DNA of 38,616 bases, taken from positions 1 to 38,616 of the forward strand of contig NZ_BBIU01000035.1 of the NCBI RefSeq assembly GCF_000730645.1, given 5' to 3'. The translations under genes were made by a program, and so were the position numbers. The notes beneath the pieces were generated by a model that was not told the origin of the DNA, did no database searches, and saw nothing but the letters and a program-made list of their open reading frames with translations. Origin of the DNA: Pseudomonas parafulva NBRC 16636 = DSM 17004. Lineage in GTDB: Bacteria > Pseudomonadota > Gammaproteobacteria > Pseudomonadales > Pseudomonadaceae. Shown here piece after piece: positions 31,698 through 38,616 of this stretch (positions are counted from its first letter, which is position 1; each line of letters opens with the position of its first letter).

Positions 31698-31819
31698 TTA
31701 TCCACACCCTCGTCCCCGCCGTTTGTGCACAACCCGTCAGTTACTGAGCGTTTTTTGAACAAACCTCTGGAAGGCTTGCAGCAGCTGGGCTGGAGGCGAA
31801 TAGCCCCAGGTTATCCACA
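31698..31819 (+). promoter_or_regulatory. Cluster of DnaA-box sequences
   Basis: Two perfect consensus DnaA boxes TTATCCACA occur at 31698-31706 and 31811-31819, in the same orientation. A near-match in inverted orientation (TGTGCACAA) lies at 31724-31732. All are in the rarD/gcvR-like intergenic space. No replication gene or AT-rich unwinding region is present. Confidence 0.45.
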
Positions 31820-31875
31820 GGGCCTTCCCCGTTAAACCGGGATAACCCCAGACGCCGATCGGGCATGCCTGCGTA

Positions 31876-32394
31876 TCAGTCCTGCGCCCGAAGCTCCAGC
31901 TCGACCATCAGGTCGTCCGCCAGGCTCTCCAGGCGCTGTTGCAATGCATCAAGTGGCACATCCAGTGGCAGCGCCAGCAGCGCATTGGCGTGGAACAGCG
32001 GCTCACTGCTCATGGGCGCCGGCCGCACCTCGGTGGTAAAGCGCTCCACATTGACCTTCAACTCGGCCAGCAGGCGGGTAATGTCGCGCACAATCCCTGG
32101 CCGATCATTGCCTACCAACTCCATGGCGATAGGTTTGGACGAGCTGACAGCGTCGGCTCCGCTCTGCGCGATCAGCACCCGTATACCATGGCTCGTGAGC
32201 CCCTCCAGGCCCTGCACCAGCGCTTCATAGTGATCTGCGGGCACGGCGACTCGCAGAATGCCGGCAAACTGCCCAGCCATGCGCGACATGCTGCTCTCCA
32301 GCCAGTTGCCACGGTGGTCGGCAATGCATTGGGCAATGCGCTCCACCTGCCCGGCCTTGTCGGGGGCAATTACAGTGAGTACAAGATGGTCCAC
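31876..32394 (-). CDS. GcvR-like protein with two ACT domains
   Basis: A 172-residue protein consisting of two ACT amino-acid-binding domains: residues ~3-80 (LVLTVIAPDKAGQVERIAQC) and ~90-165 (MELVGNDRPGIVRDITRLLA). This is the layout of GcvR, which in E. coli modulates GcvA control of the glycine cleavage system. There is no DNA-binding domain, so it would act through a protein partner. The start is a GTG at 32394 with TGAGGA upstream; the nearby ATG is out of frame. No gcv genes adjoin, so the target is unproven. Confidence 0.85.
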   Translation of the reverse strand: MDHLVLTVIAPDKAGQVERIAQCIADHRGNWLESSMSRMAGQFAGILRVAVPADHYEALVQGLEGLTSHGIRVLIAQSGADAVSSSKPIAMELVGNDRPGIVRDITRLLAELKVNVERFTTEVRPAPMSSEPLFHANALLALPLDVPLDALQQRLESLADDLMVELELRAQD

Positions 32395-32840
32395 GCGTCG
32401 TTCCTCATGTCAGTCTGCGCAAGGCGGCTGGAAACCCGCACCGGTTCAGTATAGGCAAGGCGCGGCAACCTGCCGCAGGGCAATTCTGGATACAAATCGT
32501 GTACTGTTTTTAGATTTATCTGGAACAATCACACGTTTTCTTGCGAACATACCGCTTCCCAGCGTGACCCTGCGCGACCAATGGGTCGCACAAAGGCGCT
32601 TTTAGTCTGATGTTGCCCCGTGTGCTGCTTCATGTAGTATCCCGTGGCGCGGACTACAAAACGTCGTGTGGATGTCTGCCGAGGCGCCTGTGAAGCAGGC
32701 ACGTTGCCTGCCGTTCGTTAGGGCAGGCTGCACCCAGCCGTGTTCGGGCCCGCCCGGGCGCATGCACGGGTGCCGTGTTTGATGAAGCGCTACAGGCTTA
32801 ATACAGAAGAGCGAAATAGCTGAGCAGAGTGAGGCAAGCA
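32395..32840 (+). other. 446-bp noncoding region and probable long glcB leader
   Basis: No credible reading frame is seen. It must hold the promoters of the leftward GcvR-like gene and of glcB. A possible glcB promoter is TTGCCC (32613-32618), 16 bases, TAGTAT (32635-32640), which would leave about 195 bases of untranslated leader. Inverted repeats occur at 32574-32589 (GCGACC/GGTCGC) and 32695-32711 (GCAGGCA, CGT, TGCCTGC). I do not recognise a known riboswitch. Confidence 0.4.
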
Positions 32841-35021
32841 ATGACTGGATACGTTCAAGTCGGTGGCCTTCAGGTCGCCAAGGTCCTGCACGACTTCGTG
32901 AACAACGAAGCCATCCCCGGGACCGGCATCGTCGCCGAGCAATTCTGGGCAGGTGCAGAAAAGATCATCAATGACCTCGCTCCAAAGAACAAAGCCCTGC
33001 TCGCCAAGCGCGACGAGCTGCAAGCCAAGATCGACGCCTGGCACCAGGCGCGCACAGGCCAGGCCCACGACGCCGCAGCCTATAAAGCTTTCCTGCAGGA
33101 AATCGGTTACCTGCTGCCACAAGCCGACGATTTCCAGGCCACTACACAGAACGTGGACGAAGAAATCGCCCACATGGCCGGGCCACAACTGGTGGTGCCG
33201 GTCATGAACGCCCGCTTCGCCCTGAACGCGGCCAACGCCCGATGGGGGTCGCTGTACGATGCGCTCTATGGCACAGATGCCATCAGTGACGAAGGCGGCG
33301 CTGAAAAAGGTCAGGGCTACAACAAGGTGCGCGGCGACAAGGTCATCGCCTTCGCGCGCGCCTTCCTGGACGAAGCAGCGCCACTGGCGGCCGGCTCCCA
33401 TGTAGACTCCACCGCCTACCGTATCGAGGACGGCAAGCTGGTAGTCGCCCTGAAAGGCGGCAGCAACAGCGGCCTGCGCAACGACGCACAACTGTTCGGC
33501 TTCCATGGCGACGCCGCCGCCCCCACTGCCGTGCTGCTCAAGCACAACGGCCTGCATTTCGAAATCCAGATCGACGCCAGCACGCCAGTTGGCAGCACCG
33601 ATGCGGCCGGTGTCAAAGACATCCTGATGGAATCGGCACTGACCACCATCATGGACTGCGAAGACTCGGTCGCCGCCGTGGACGCCGATGACAAGGTCAT
33701 CGTCTACCGCAATTGGCTGGGCCTGATGAAAGGTGACCTGGCCGAAAGCGTCAGCAAGGGTGGCAAAACCTTCACCCGCACCATGAACCCCGACCGCGAG
33801 TACGCAACCCCCAACGGCGGCAGCGTGACCCTGCATGGCCGTTCGCTGTTGTTCGTACGCAACGTCGGCCACCTGATGACCAACCCGGCCATCCTCGACG
33901 CCCAGGGCAACGAGGTGCCAGAGGGCATTCAGGACGGTCTGTTCACCAACCTGATGGCGCTGCACAACCTCAACGGCAACAGCAGCCGCAAGAACACCCG
34001 CACCGGCAGCGTGTACATCGTCAAACCGAAGATGCACGGCCCTGAAGAAGTCGCCTTCGCCGCCGAAATCTTCAGCCAGGTCGAAGACCTGCTGGGCATG
34101 CCGCGCAACACCGTCAAGGTCGGCATCATGGACGAAGAGCGCCGCACCACGGTCAACCTCAAGTCGTGCATCAAGGCCGCTGCCGAGCGTGTGGTGTTCA
34201 TCAACACCGGCTTCCTCGACCGCACCGGCGATGAGATCCACACCTCGATGGAGGCCGGCGCAGTGGTGCGCAAGGGCGCCATGAAGAACGAGAAATGGAT
34301 CGGTGCCTACGAGAACAACAACGTTGACGTGGGCCTGGCCACCGGCCTGCAAGGGCGCGCGCAAATTGGCAAAGGCATGTGGGCCATGCCCGACCTGATG
34401 GCCGCCATGCTTGAGCAGAAAATCGCCCACCCACTGGCCGGCGCCAACACCGCCTGGGTGCCCTCGCCTACCGCTGCTACCCTGCACGCCCTGCACTACC
34501 ACAAGGTTGACGTGCAGGCCCGCCAGCGCGAACTGGCCTCGCGCACCCCGGCTTCGGTCGACGATATCCTGGCCATCCCGCTGGCCGCAGACACTAACTG
34601 GTCGGCCGAGGAAATCCGCAACGAGCTGGACAACAATGCCCAAGGCATTCTTGGCTACGTGGTTCGCTGGATCGACCAGGGCGTGGGTTGCTCGAAAGTG
34701 CCGGACATCAACAACATCGGCCTGATGGAAGACCGCGCCACCCTGCGCATTTCTGCCCAGTTGCTGGCCAACTGGCTACGCCATGGCGTGGTGAGCCAGG
34801 ATAAGGTGCTGGAAAGCCTCAAGCGCATGGCCGTGGTCGTCGACAAGCAGAACGCCAACGACCCGCTGTACCGGCCAATGGCGCCCAACTTCGACGACAA
34901 CGTGGCGTTCCAGGCTGCCGTGGAACTGGTAGTGGAAGGGGGCAAGCAGCCCAATGGCTATACCGAGCCGGTGCTGCACCGCCGTCGCCGGGAGTTCAAG
35001 GCCCGTAACGGTCTCAATTGA
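32841..35021 (+). CDS. glcB: Malate synthase G
   Basis: A 726-residue cytosolic enzyme that condenses glyoxylate with acetyl-CoA to give malate, the second step of the glyoxylate shunt. Length and motifs are those of isoform G: EQFWAGAEKIINDLAP near the start, ARWGSLYDALYGTD, IMDCEDSVAAVDADDK, YIVKPKMHGPEEVAF and VGIMDEERRTTVNL. The C-terminal domain has VPSPTAATLHALHYHKV. The ATG at 32841 has GTGAGG upstream; a GTG four codons earlier is less likely. Monocistronic: long leader before it and a strong terminator after it. Not next to glcDEF or aceA. Confidence 0.96.
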   Translation: MTGYVQVGGLQVAKVLHDFVNNEAIPGTGIVAEQFWAGAEKIINDLAPKNKALLAKRDELQAKIDAWHQARTGQAHDAAAYKAFLQEIGYLLPQADDFQATTQNVDEEIAHMAGPQLVVPVMNARFALNAANARWGSLYDALYGTDAISDEGGAEKGQGYNKVRGDKVIAFARAFLDEAAPLAAGSHVDSTAYRIEDGKLVVALKGGSNSGLRNDAQLFGFHGDAAAPTAVLLKHNGLHFEIQIDASTPVGSTDAAGVKDILMESALTTIMDCEDSVAAVDADDKVIVYRNWLGLMKGDLAESVSKGGKTFTRTMNPDREYATPNGGSVTLHGRSLLFVRNVGHLMTNPAILDAQGNEVPEGIQDGLFTNLMALHNLNGNSSRKNTRTGSVYIVKPKMHGPEEVAFAAEIFSQVEDLLGMPRNTVKVGIMDEERRTTVNLKSCIKAAAERVVFINTGFLDRTGDEIHTSMEAGAVVRKGAMKNEKWIGAYENNNVDVGLATGLQGRAQIGKGMWAMPDLMAAMLEQKIAHPLAGANTAWVPSPTAATLHALHYHKVDVQARQRELASRTPASVDDILAIPLAADTNWSAEEIRNELDNNAQGILGYVVRWIDQGVGCSKVPDINNIGLMEDRATLRISAQLLANWLRHGVVSQDKVLESLKRMAVVVDKQNANDPLYRPMAPNFDDNVAFQAAVELVVEGGKQPNGYTEPVLHRRRREFKARNGLN

Positions 35022-35028
35022 GTGCTTT

Positions 35029-35054
35029 GGGGGCTGCTTTGCAGCCCCCATTTT
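35029..35054 (+). terminator. Rho-independent terminator of glcB
   Basis: GGGGGCTGC, loop TTT, GCAGCCCCC: a perfect 9-bp stem followed by ATTTT, 8 bp after the stop codon and directly abutting the stop codon of the convergent response-regulator gene. Confidence 0.93.
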
Positions 35055-35507
35055 CTACTGCAGCTTAAGCTCCCGCCTCACCAACTCCAGCAGCTTGTCC
35101 AGGTCCACCGGCTTCAGCAGAAAGTCCACGACCCCCAGGTGCATCACATCCACCGCTTCTTTGACGTCGGTATCGCCCGATACCACGATGATCGACAGCG
35201 AAGCCCGCCCGGAATCCGGGATCATGCGCACTTTGCGGATCAGCTCCAGGCCATCTTCGGGCTGCATGCGCAGGTCGGTGATCATCAGGGCGATACGCGG
35301 CTCCCAATGCAGCTTCCACAGCGCCTCCTTGGCACCGTCGGCGGTCATGCAATCGATACCACGGCTTTTCAGGAAATAACCCAAGGCCTCACTGTTGACG
35401 GGGTTGTCATCGACGACCAGCACCACAGGCCGCAACGGCGGGGGTGATGTCACGGCTGCCAATGCCTCGCGCTCCGCGTCGCTCAGGATATCGGTATGCT
35501 CGGTCAT
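35055..35507 (-). CDS. Single-domain (CheY-like) response regulator
   Basis: A 150-residue protein with a ~25-residue N-terminal tail and one receiver domain, no output domain. All phospho-acceptor residues are present: D33/D34 (VVDDNPVN), D78 (LMITDLRM), S110 (IVVSGD) and K132 (LLKPVDL). It accepts a phosphoryl group from a histidine kinase and probably acts through protein contact. No kinase gene is adjacent. The ribosome binding site is weak. It is divergent from the cNMP/CBS nucleotidyltransferase gene across 213 bp, so the two may be functionally linked. Confidence 0.9.
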   Translation of the reverse strand: MTEHTDILSDAEREALAAVTSPPPLRPVVLVVDDNPVNSEALGYFLKSRGIDCMTADGAKEALWKLHWEPRIALMITDLRMQPEDGLELIRKVRMIPDSGRASLSIIVVSGDTDVKEAVDVMHLGVVDFLLKPVDLDKLLELVRRELKLQ

Positions 35508-35720
35508 GGTCGTCTCGTCAAAAAATTTTCGCTTCAGTGGTAAGACCGCAGAACCTTCGCCACCCGTTTGGCCTTTCGTCGGATCTTTGACAGGGGCAGC
35601 TCATAGACTTACGTCCAATGGGCACCACCGCCCCGCGGCCCGACCATGGAGACTGAAAACAACAAAGCCGGCACCTATATATAGATATATATAGTTCGGC
35701 GTAGCGATACGGTCAGGTCG

Positions 35721-37658
35721 ATGAGCAAAAAGGACGCCTACAACCAGGCGGGCAGAACGGCGGTGTTGCAGAACATTCAGGGCACCTTGCAGTTCTTGCA
35801 GCGCTTCGCACCGTTCAACCAGATGGAACACAGCCATCTGGCCTATCTGGTGGAACAGTGCCAGCTGCGCTTCTATGCCAGCGGTGAGAGCATCATCAAA
35901 CCCGCCGACGGCCCGGTGGAGCACTTCTACATCGTCAAACAAGGGCGCGTGGTCGGTGAGCGCCAGCACCGGGTGAAACCTGGCGTCGAAACCACCTTCG
36001 AGATCACCAGCGGCGAATGCTTCCCGCTGGCGGCCCTGCTGGGCGAACGGGCCACCCGTACCGAACACCTGGCCGGTGATGACACGTTCTGCCTGCAACT
36101 GAACAAGGCAGCGTTCATCCGCGTGTTCTCGATGTCCGGGGTATTCCGCGATTTTGCCTTGCGTGGGGTCAGCAGCCTGCTCGACCAGGTCAACCAGCAA
36201 GTGCGCCAACGTGCCGTGGAAACCTTGGGTACCCAGTATTCACTGAACACCCCGCTGGGCGAGCTCGCCATGCGCCACCCGGTGGTATGCAGCGCCGATA
36301 CGCCGCTGCGCGAGGCCGTGCAGCTGATGCACGAGCAGCAGGTGGGTAGCATCGTAGTGGTGGACGAGCAGCGTTACCCAACCGGCATCTTCACCCTGCG
36401 CGACCTGCGCCAGGTGGTGGCGGCGGCCGATGCCGACCTGAACGCGCCGATCGAGCGCAACATGACTGCCAAGCCGTTCTACCTGAGCCCACAGGCCAGC
36501 GCCTTCGACGCCGCCATGGCCATGACCGAGCGGCATATCGCCCATGTGTGCCTGGTGCACAACCAGCGGCTGTGTGGTGTGGTGTCGGAGCGTGACCTGT
36601 TCTCGCTGCAACGAGTCGACCTGGTGCACCTGGCCCGCACCATTCGCCATGCCCCGCGCCTGGAAAGCTTGGTTTCGCTGCGTGGCGAAATCAGCCAGTT
36701 GGTGGAGCGCATGCTGGCACACGGCGCCTCGTCCACCCAGATTACCCAGATCATCACCCTGCTCAACGACCATACCGTGTGCCGGGTGATCGAGCTGGCA
36801 CTGGCCGAGCGTGGCGATCCCGGGGTCGCCTTCAGCTGGCTGTGCTTCGGCAGCGAGGGCCGCCGCGAGCAGACACTGCACACCGACCAGGACAACGGCA
36901 TCCTGTTCGAAGCTGCCGACAGCGCTGCCGCCGACGCCATCCGTGCCCGCCTGCTGCCGTTGGCGCAGTACATCAACCAGTGCCTGGCCCAGTGCGGTTT
37001 CACCTTGTGCAAAGGCAACGTAATGGCCGGCAACCCCGAATTGTGCCTGTCACGCAGCGAATGGGCACGGCGCTTTGCGGGGTTCGTGCGTGAGGCCAGC
37101 CCGGAAAACCTGCTGGGCTCAAGCATCTATTTCGACCTGCGCGTGGTGTGGGGCGACGAACAGGGCTGCGAGCAACTGCGCCAGGGCTTGCTGGAGCAGG
37201 TGGCCGACAACCGCATCTTCCAGCGCATGCTGGCAGACAATGCACTGCGCCAGCGCCCGCCTGTTGGCCGTTTGCGTGATTTCGTGCTGACCCGCCAGGG
37301 CAATGACAAGGCCGCCACCCTCGACCTCAAGGTGCAGGGCCTCACCCCCTTCGTCGACGGTGCCCGGCTGCTGGCGCTGGCCAATGGCGTAGGGGCGTGC
37401 AATACCCTCGAGCGGATTCGCCAACTGGTGGCCAAGGGGATCATCGAGCCACTGGACGGCGCGGCCTATGAGGAGGCCTACCACTTCATCCAGCAAACCC
37501 GCATGCAGCAACACCAGCGGCAGGCGCGGGACAACCTGGCGTACTCCAACCGCCTGGACCCGGACAGCCTGAACCACCTGGATCGGCGCATTTTGCGCGA
37601 GTCCCTGCGCCAGGCCCAGCGCCTGCAAAGCAGCCTGGCGTTGCGGTACCAGCTGTGA
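35721..37658 (+). CDS. cNMP-binding / CBS / DUF294 putative nucleotidyltransferase
   Basis: A 645-residue multidomain signalling protein. Residues ~25-140 form a cyclic-nucleotide-binding-type domain (PADGPVEHFYIVKQGRVVGE). Residues ~175-295 hold a CBS pair (GSIVVVDEQRYPTGIFTLRD and CLVHNQRLCGVVSERDLF), which usually binds adenine nucleotides. Then follow a DUF294 nucleotidyltransferase-type domain with GSEGRREQTLHTDQDNG near 375-392 (the GS..R...DxD active-site pattern, like GlnD) and a C-terminal DUF294_C helical domain. The substrate is not known; control of a partner protein by nucleotidylation is possible. It overlaps the next gene by 4 bases, so it is coupled to the exonuclease. An AT-alternating tract just upstream marks the promoter region. 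Confidence 0.9.
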   Translation: MSKKDAYNQAGRTAVLQNIQGTLQFLQRFAPFNQMEHSHLAYLVEQCQLRFYASGESIIKPADGPVEHFYIVKQGRVVGERQHRVKPGVETTFEITSGECFPLAALLGERATRTEHLAGDDTFCLQLNKAAFIRVFSMSGVFRDFALRGVSSLLDQVNQQVRQRAVETLGTQYSLNTPLGELAMRHPVVCSADTPLREAVQLMHEQQVGSIVVVDEQRYPTGIFTLRDLRQVVAAADADLNAPIERNMTAKPFYLSPQASAFDAAMAMTERHIAHVCLVHNQRLCGVVSERDLFSLQRVDLVHLARTIRHAPRLESLVSLRGEISQLVERMLAHGASSTQITQIITLLNDHTVCRVIELALAERGDPGVAFSWLCFGSEGRREQTLHTDQDNGILFEAADSAAADAIRARLLPLAQYINQCLAQCGFTLCKGNVMAGNPELCLSRSEWARRFAGFVREASPENLLGSSIYFDLRVVWGDEQGCEQLRQGLLEQVADNRIFQRMLADNALRQRPPVGRLRDFVLTRQGNDKAATLDLKVQGLTPFVDGARLLALANGVGACNTLERIRQLVAKGIIEPLDGAAYEEAYHFIQQTRMQQHQRQARDNLAYSNRLDPDSLNHLDRRILRESLRQAQRLQSSLALRYQL

Positions 37659-38368
37659 GCCTGTTTACCTGGCTCCGCCCCAGTGCGACACCGCAGCTGC
37701 CCCCCCTGGCCCGCCAGCGCCTGGCCCGGTTGCCCAAGCCTGCGGCCCTGGGGGTATGCACCCTGCGTGAGCAGCGCTGGGTGGTGCTGGACCTGGAAAC
37801 CAGCGGCCTGAATACCCACCGCGACCAGGTGCTGTCGATTGGTGCGGTTGCCATCGAAGACGGCGCGCTGGACTTCGCGCAGCAGTTCGAGCGCACCCTG
37901 CACCGGCCCGAGCAGAAGACCAACGCCAGCGTGCTGATCCATGGCCTGGGGCCCGATGCCCTGGCGGCAGGTTGTGACCCGGCCGAAGCCTTGCTCGACC
38001 TGCTGGAATTTATCGGCGACAGCCCGGTGCTGGCGTTTCATGCCCCCTTCGACCAGCGCATGCTGGCGCGAGCGCTCAAACAGAGCCTGGGCCACCGCCT
38101 GCAGGTGCCCTTCATGGACGTGGCAGAAATTGCCCCGATGCTCAACCCTGACACGGTGCTGCGCGAAGCCGGGCTGGACGATTGGGTAGCGCGCTTTGGC
38201 CTGCAGGTGCAGGAGCGCCATCATGCCAGTGCCGACGCCCAGGTGACGGCGGAGCTGGCCCTGATCCTGTTCAGCCAGGCCAGGCGCCAGCAACTGGACA
38301 GCCCGCTGCAGCTGGAACAACGGCTGCGCGGCTGGCGCCGGCGCAATACCCATACCCACGGTCTATAG
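37655..38368 (+). CDS. DnaQ-like 3'-5' exonuclease
   Basis: A 237-residue DEDD-family nuclease of the DNA polymerase III epsilon-subunit type. ExoI is VVLDLETSG (D46 and E48), ExoII is LAFHAPFDQRML and ExoIII is HHASADAQVTAEL, so all four acidic residues and the ExoIII His (DEDDh) are present. The GTG start overlaps the upstream stop in GTGA. It is shorter than or different from replicative DnaQ and has no clamp-binding tail that I recognise. Pairing with the CBS/nucleotidyltransferase gene is a frequent arrangement in proteobacteria; the substrate is unknown. Confidence 0.9.
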   Translation: MSLFTWLRPSATPQLPPLARQRLARLPKPAALGVCTLREQRWVVLDLETSGLNTHRDQVLSIGAVAIEDGALDFAQQFERTLHRPEQKTNASVLIHGLGPDALAAGCDPAEALLDLLEFIGDSPVLAFHAPFDQRMLARALKQSLGHRLQVPFMDVAEIAPMLNPDTVLREAGLDDWVARFGLQVQERHHASADAQVTAELALILFSQARRQQLDSPLQLEQRLRGWRRRNTHTHGL

Positions 38369-38411
38369 CGCCTGCGAATCCCAAGAGGCGTCACCGTAGC
38401 TGGGGCCTGGA

Positions 38412-38560
38412 GGGAGTAACTGTCTTCCACAAGCCTCAAAGTTGGCGCAATCACTGTGGGAGCAACTGTCTTTCACAAGATCTCAAAACTGGCGCAATCA
38501 CTGTGGGAGCAACTGTCTTCCACAAGATCTCAAAGTTGGCGCAATCACTGTGGGAGCGGG
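38412..38560 (+). repeat. 47-bp tandem direct repeats
   Basis: A unit starting GGCGCAATCACTGTGGG recurs at 38444, 38491 and 38538, exactly 47 bp apart. Two full copies are preceded by a 32-base partial copy and followed by a 20-base partial copy that runs straight into a REP element. Copies differ at only a few positions. There are no unique spacers. Confidence 0.9.
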
Positions 38561-38589
38561 TTTACCCGCGAACACCGGCAAAGCCGGTG
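38549..38589 (+). repeat. REP element of the P. putida type
   Basis: TGTGGGAGCGGGTTTACCCG, followed by CGAACACCGGC, is the P. putida REP pattern, with the inner dyad GCGGGT/ACCCGC. A second hairpin CACCGGC-AAA-GCCGGTG (38573-38589) follows. It lies after the exonuclease gene. Confidence 0.88.
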
Positions 38590-38616
38590 CCATACACCGC
38601 GCTGTTTGCTTCGCGG

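Noticed and set aside
32790..34643. 617-codon frame antisense to glcB
   Set aside because: Mirror frame of a strongly biased GC-rich gene; malate synthase G motifs on the + strand are unambiguous. Similar antisense frames over davB, pqqF, bioB, bioF and the dehydrogenases were rejected for the same reason.
38412..38560. CRISPR-like array
   Set aside because: Repeats are directly adjacent with a 47-bp period and no unique spacers, and they merge into a REP element.

Overview
The window looks like chromosome from the Pseudomonas putida group. Most of it is GC-rich, and the gene order davB-davA-pqqF-pqqABCDE-(S9 peptidase), aminotransferase/LysR, two acyl-CoA dehydrogenases around a GGDEF gene, bioBFHCD, comF, modE, srkA, rarD, gcvR-like, glcB is the order I recall from P. 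putida KT2440. P. putida-type REP elements support this. No database search was run, so every assignment rests on motifs, lengths and gene order.

Positions 1-2578 are different. They are visibly AT-richer and carry the right end of an IS66-family element and a two-gene operon: a DGQHR-domain (DndB/ParB-like) protein and a protein with HEPN-like features. The stretch ends in a 45-bp copy of the 3' part of a tRNA-Met gene with its terminator. This is what the distal attachment site of a tRNA-integrated genomic island looks like. The two-gene operon is the best candidate here for an undescribed, possibly defensive, system.

Positions 2700-14705 are on the + strand. A Fic AMP-transferase-type gene has two tandem 29-bp palindromes at its 5' end. 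Next come an Lrp/AsnC regulator, the lysine monooxygenase pathway genes davB and davA overlapping pqqF, and the PQQ cluster: pqqA with its own leader and an attenuator-like hairpin, then pqqB, C, D, E and a prolyl-oligopeptidase-type gene, with overlaps at C/D, D/E and E/peptidase.

Positions 14725-23415 are mostly on the - strand: a Pmp3-type membrane peptide, a class III aminotransferase with a divergent LysR regulator, the small RNA RsmY with an upstream GacA box, two paralogous FadE-like acyl-CoA dehydrogenases separated by a membrane GGDEF protein, and a small unknown protein. The second dehydrogenase has a PsrA-type operator, which suggests fatty-acid control.

Positions 23545-28003 are the biotin operon bioBFHCD on the - strand. 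A BirA-type operator overlaps its -35 element and the 5' end of the divergent comF. Positions 28093-38368 hold comF, modE, srkA, rarD, a GcvR-like ACT protein, malate synthase G, a single-domain response regulator, a cNMP/CBS/nucleotidyltransferase protein and a DnaQ-like exonuclease. The window ends in a 47-bp tandem repeat array that runs into a REP element.
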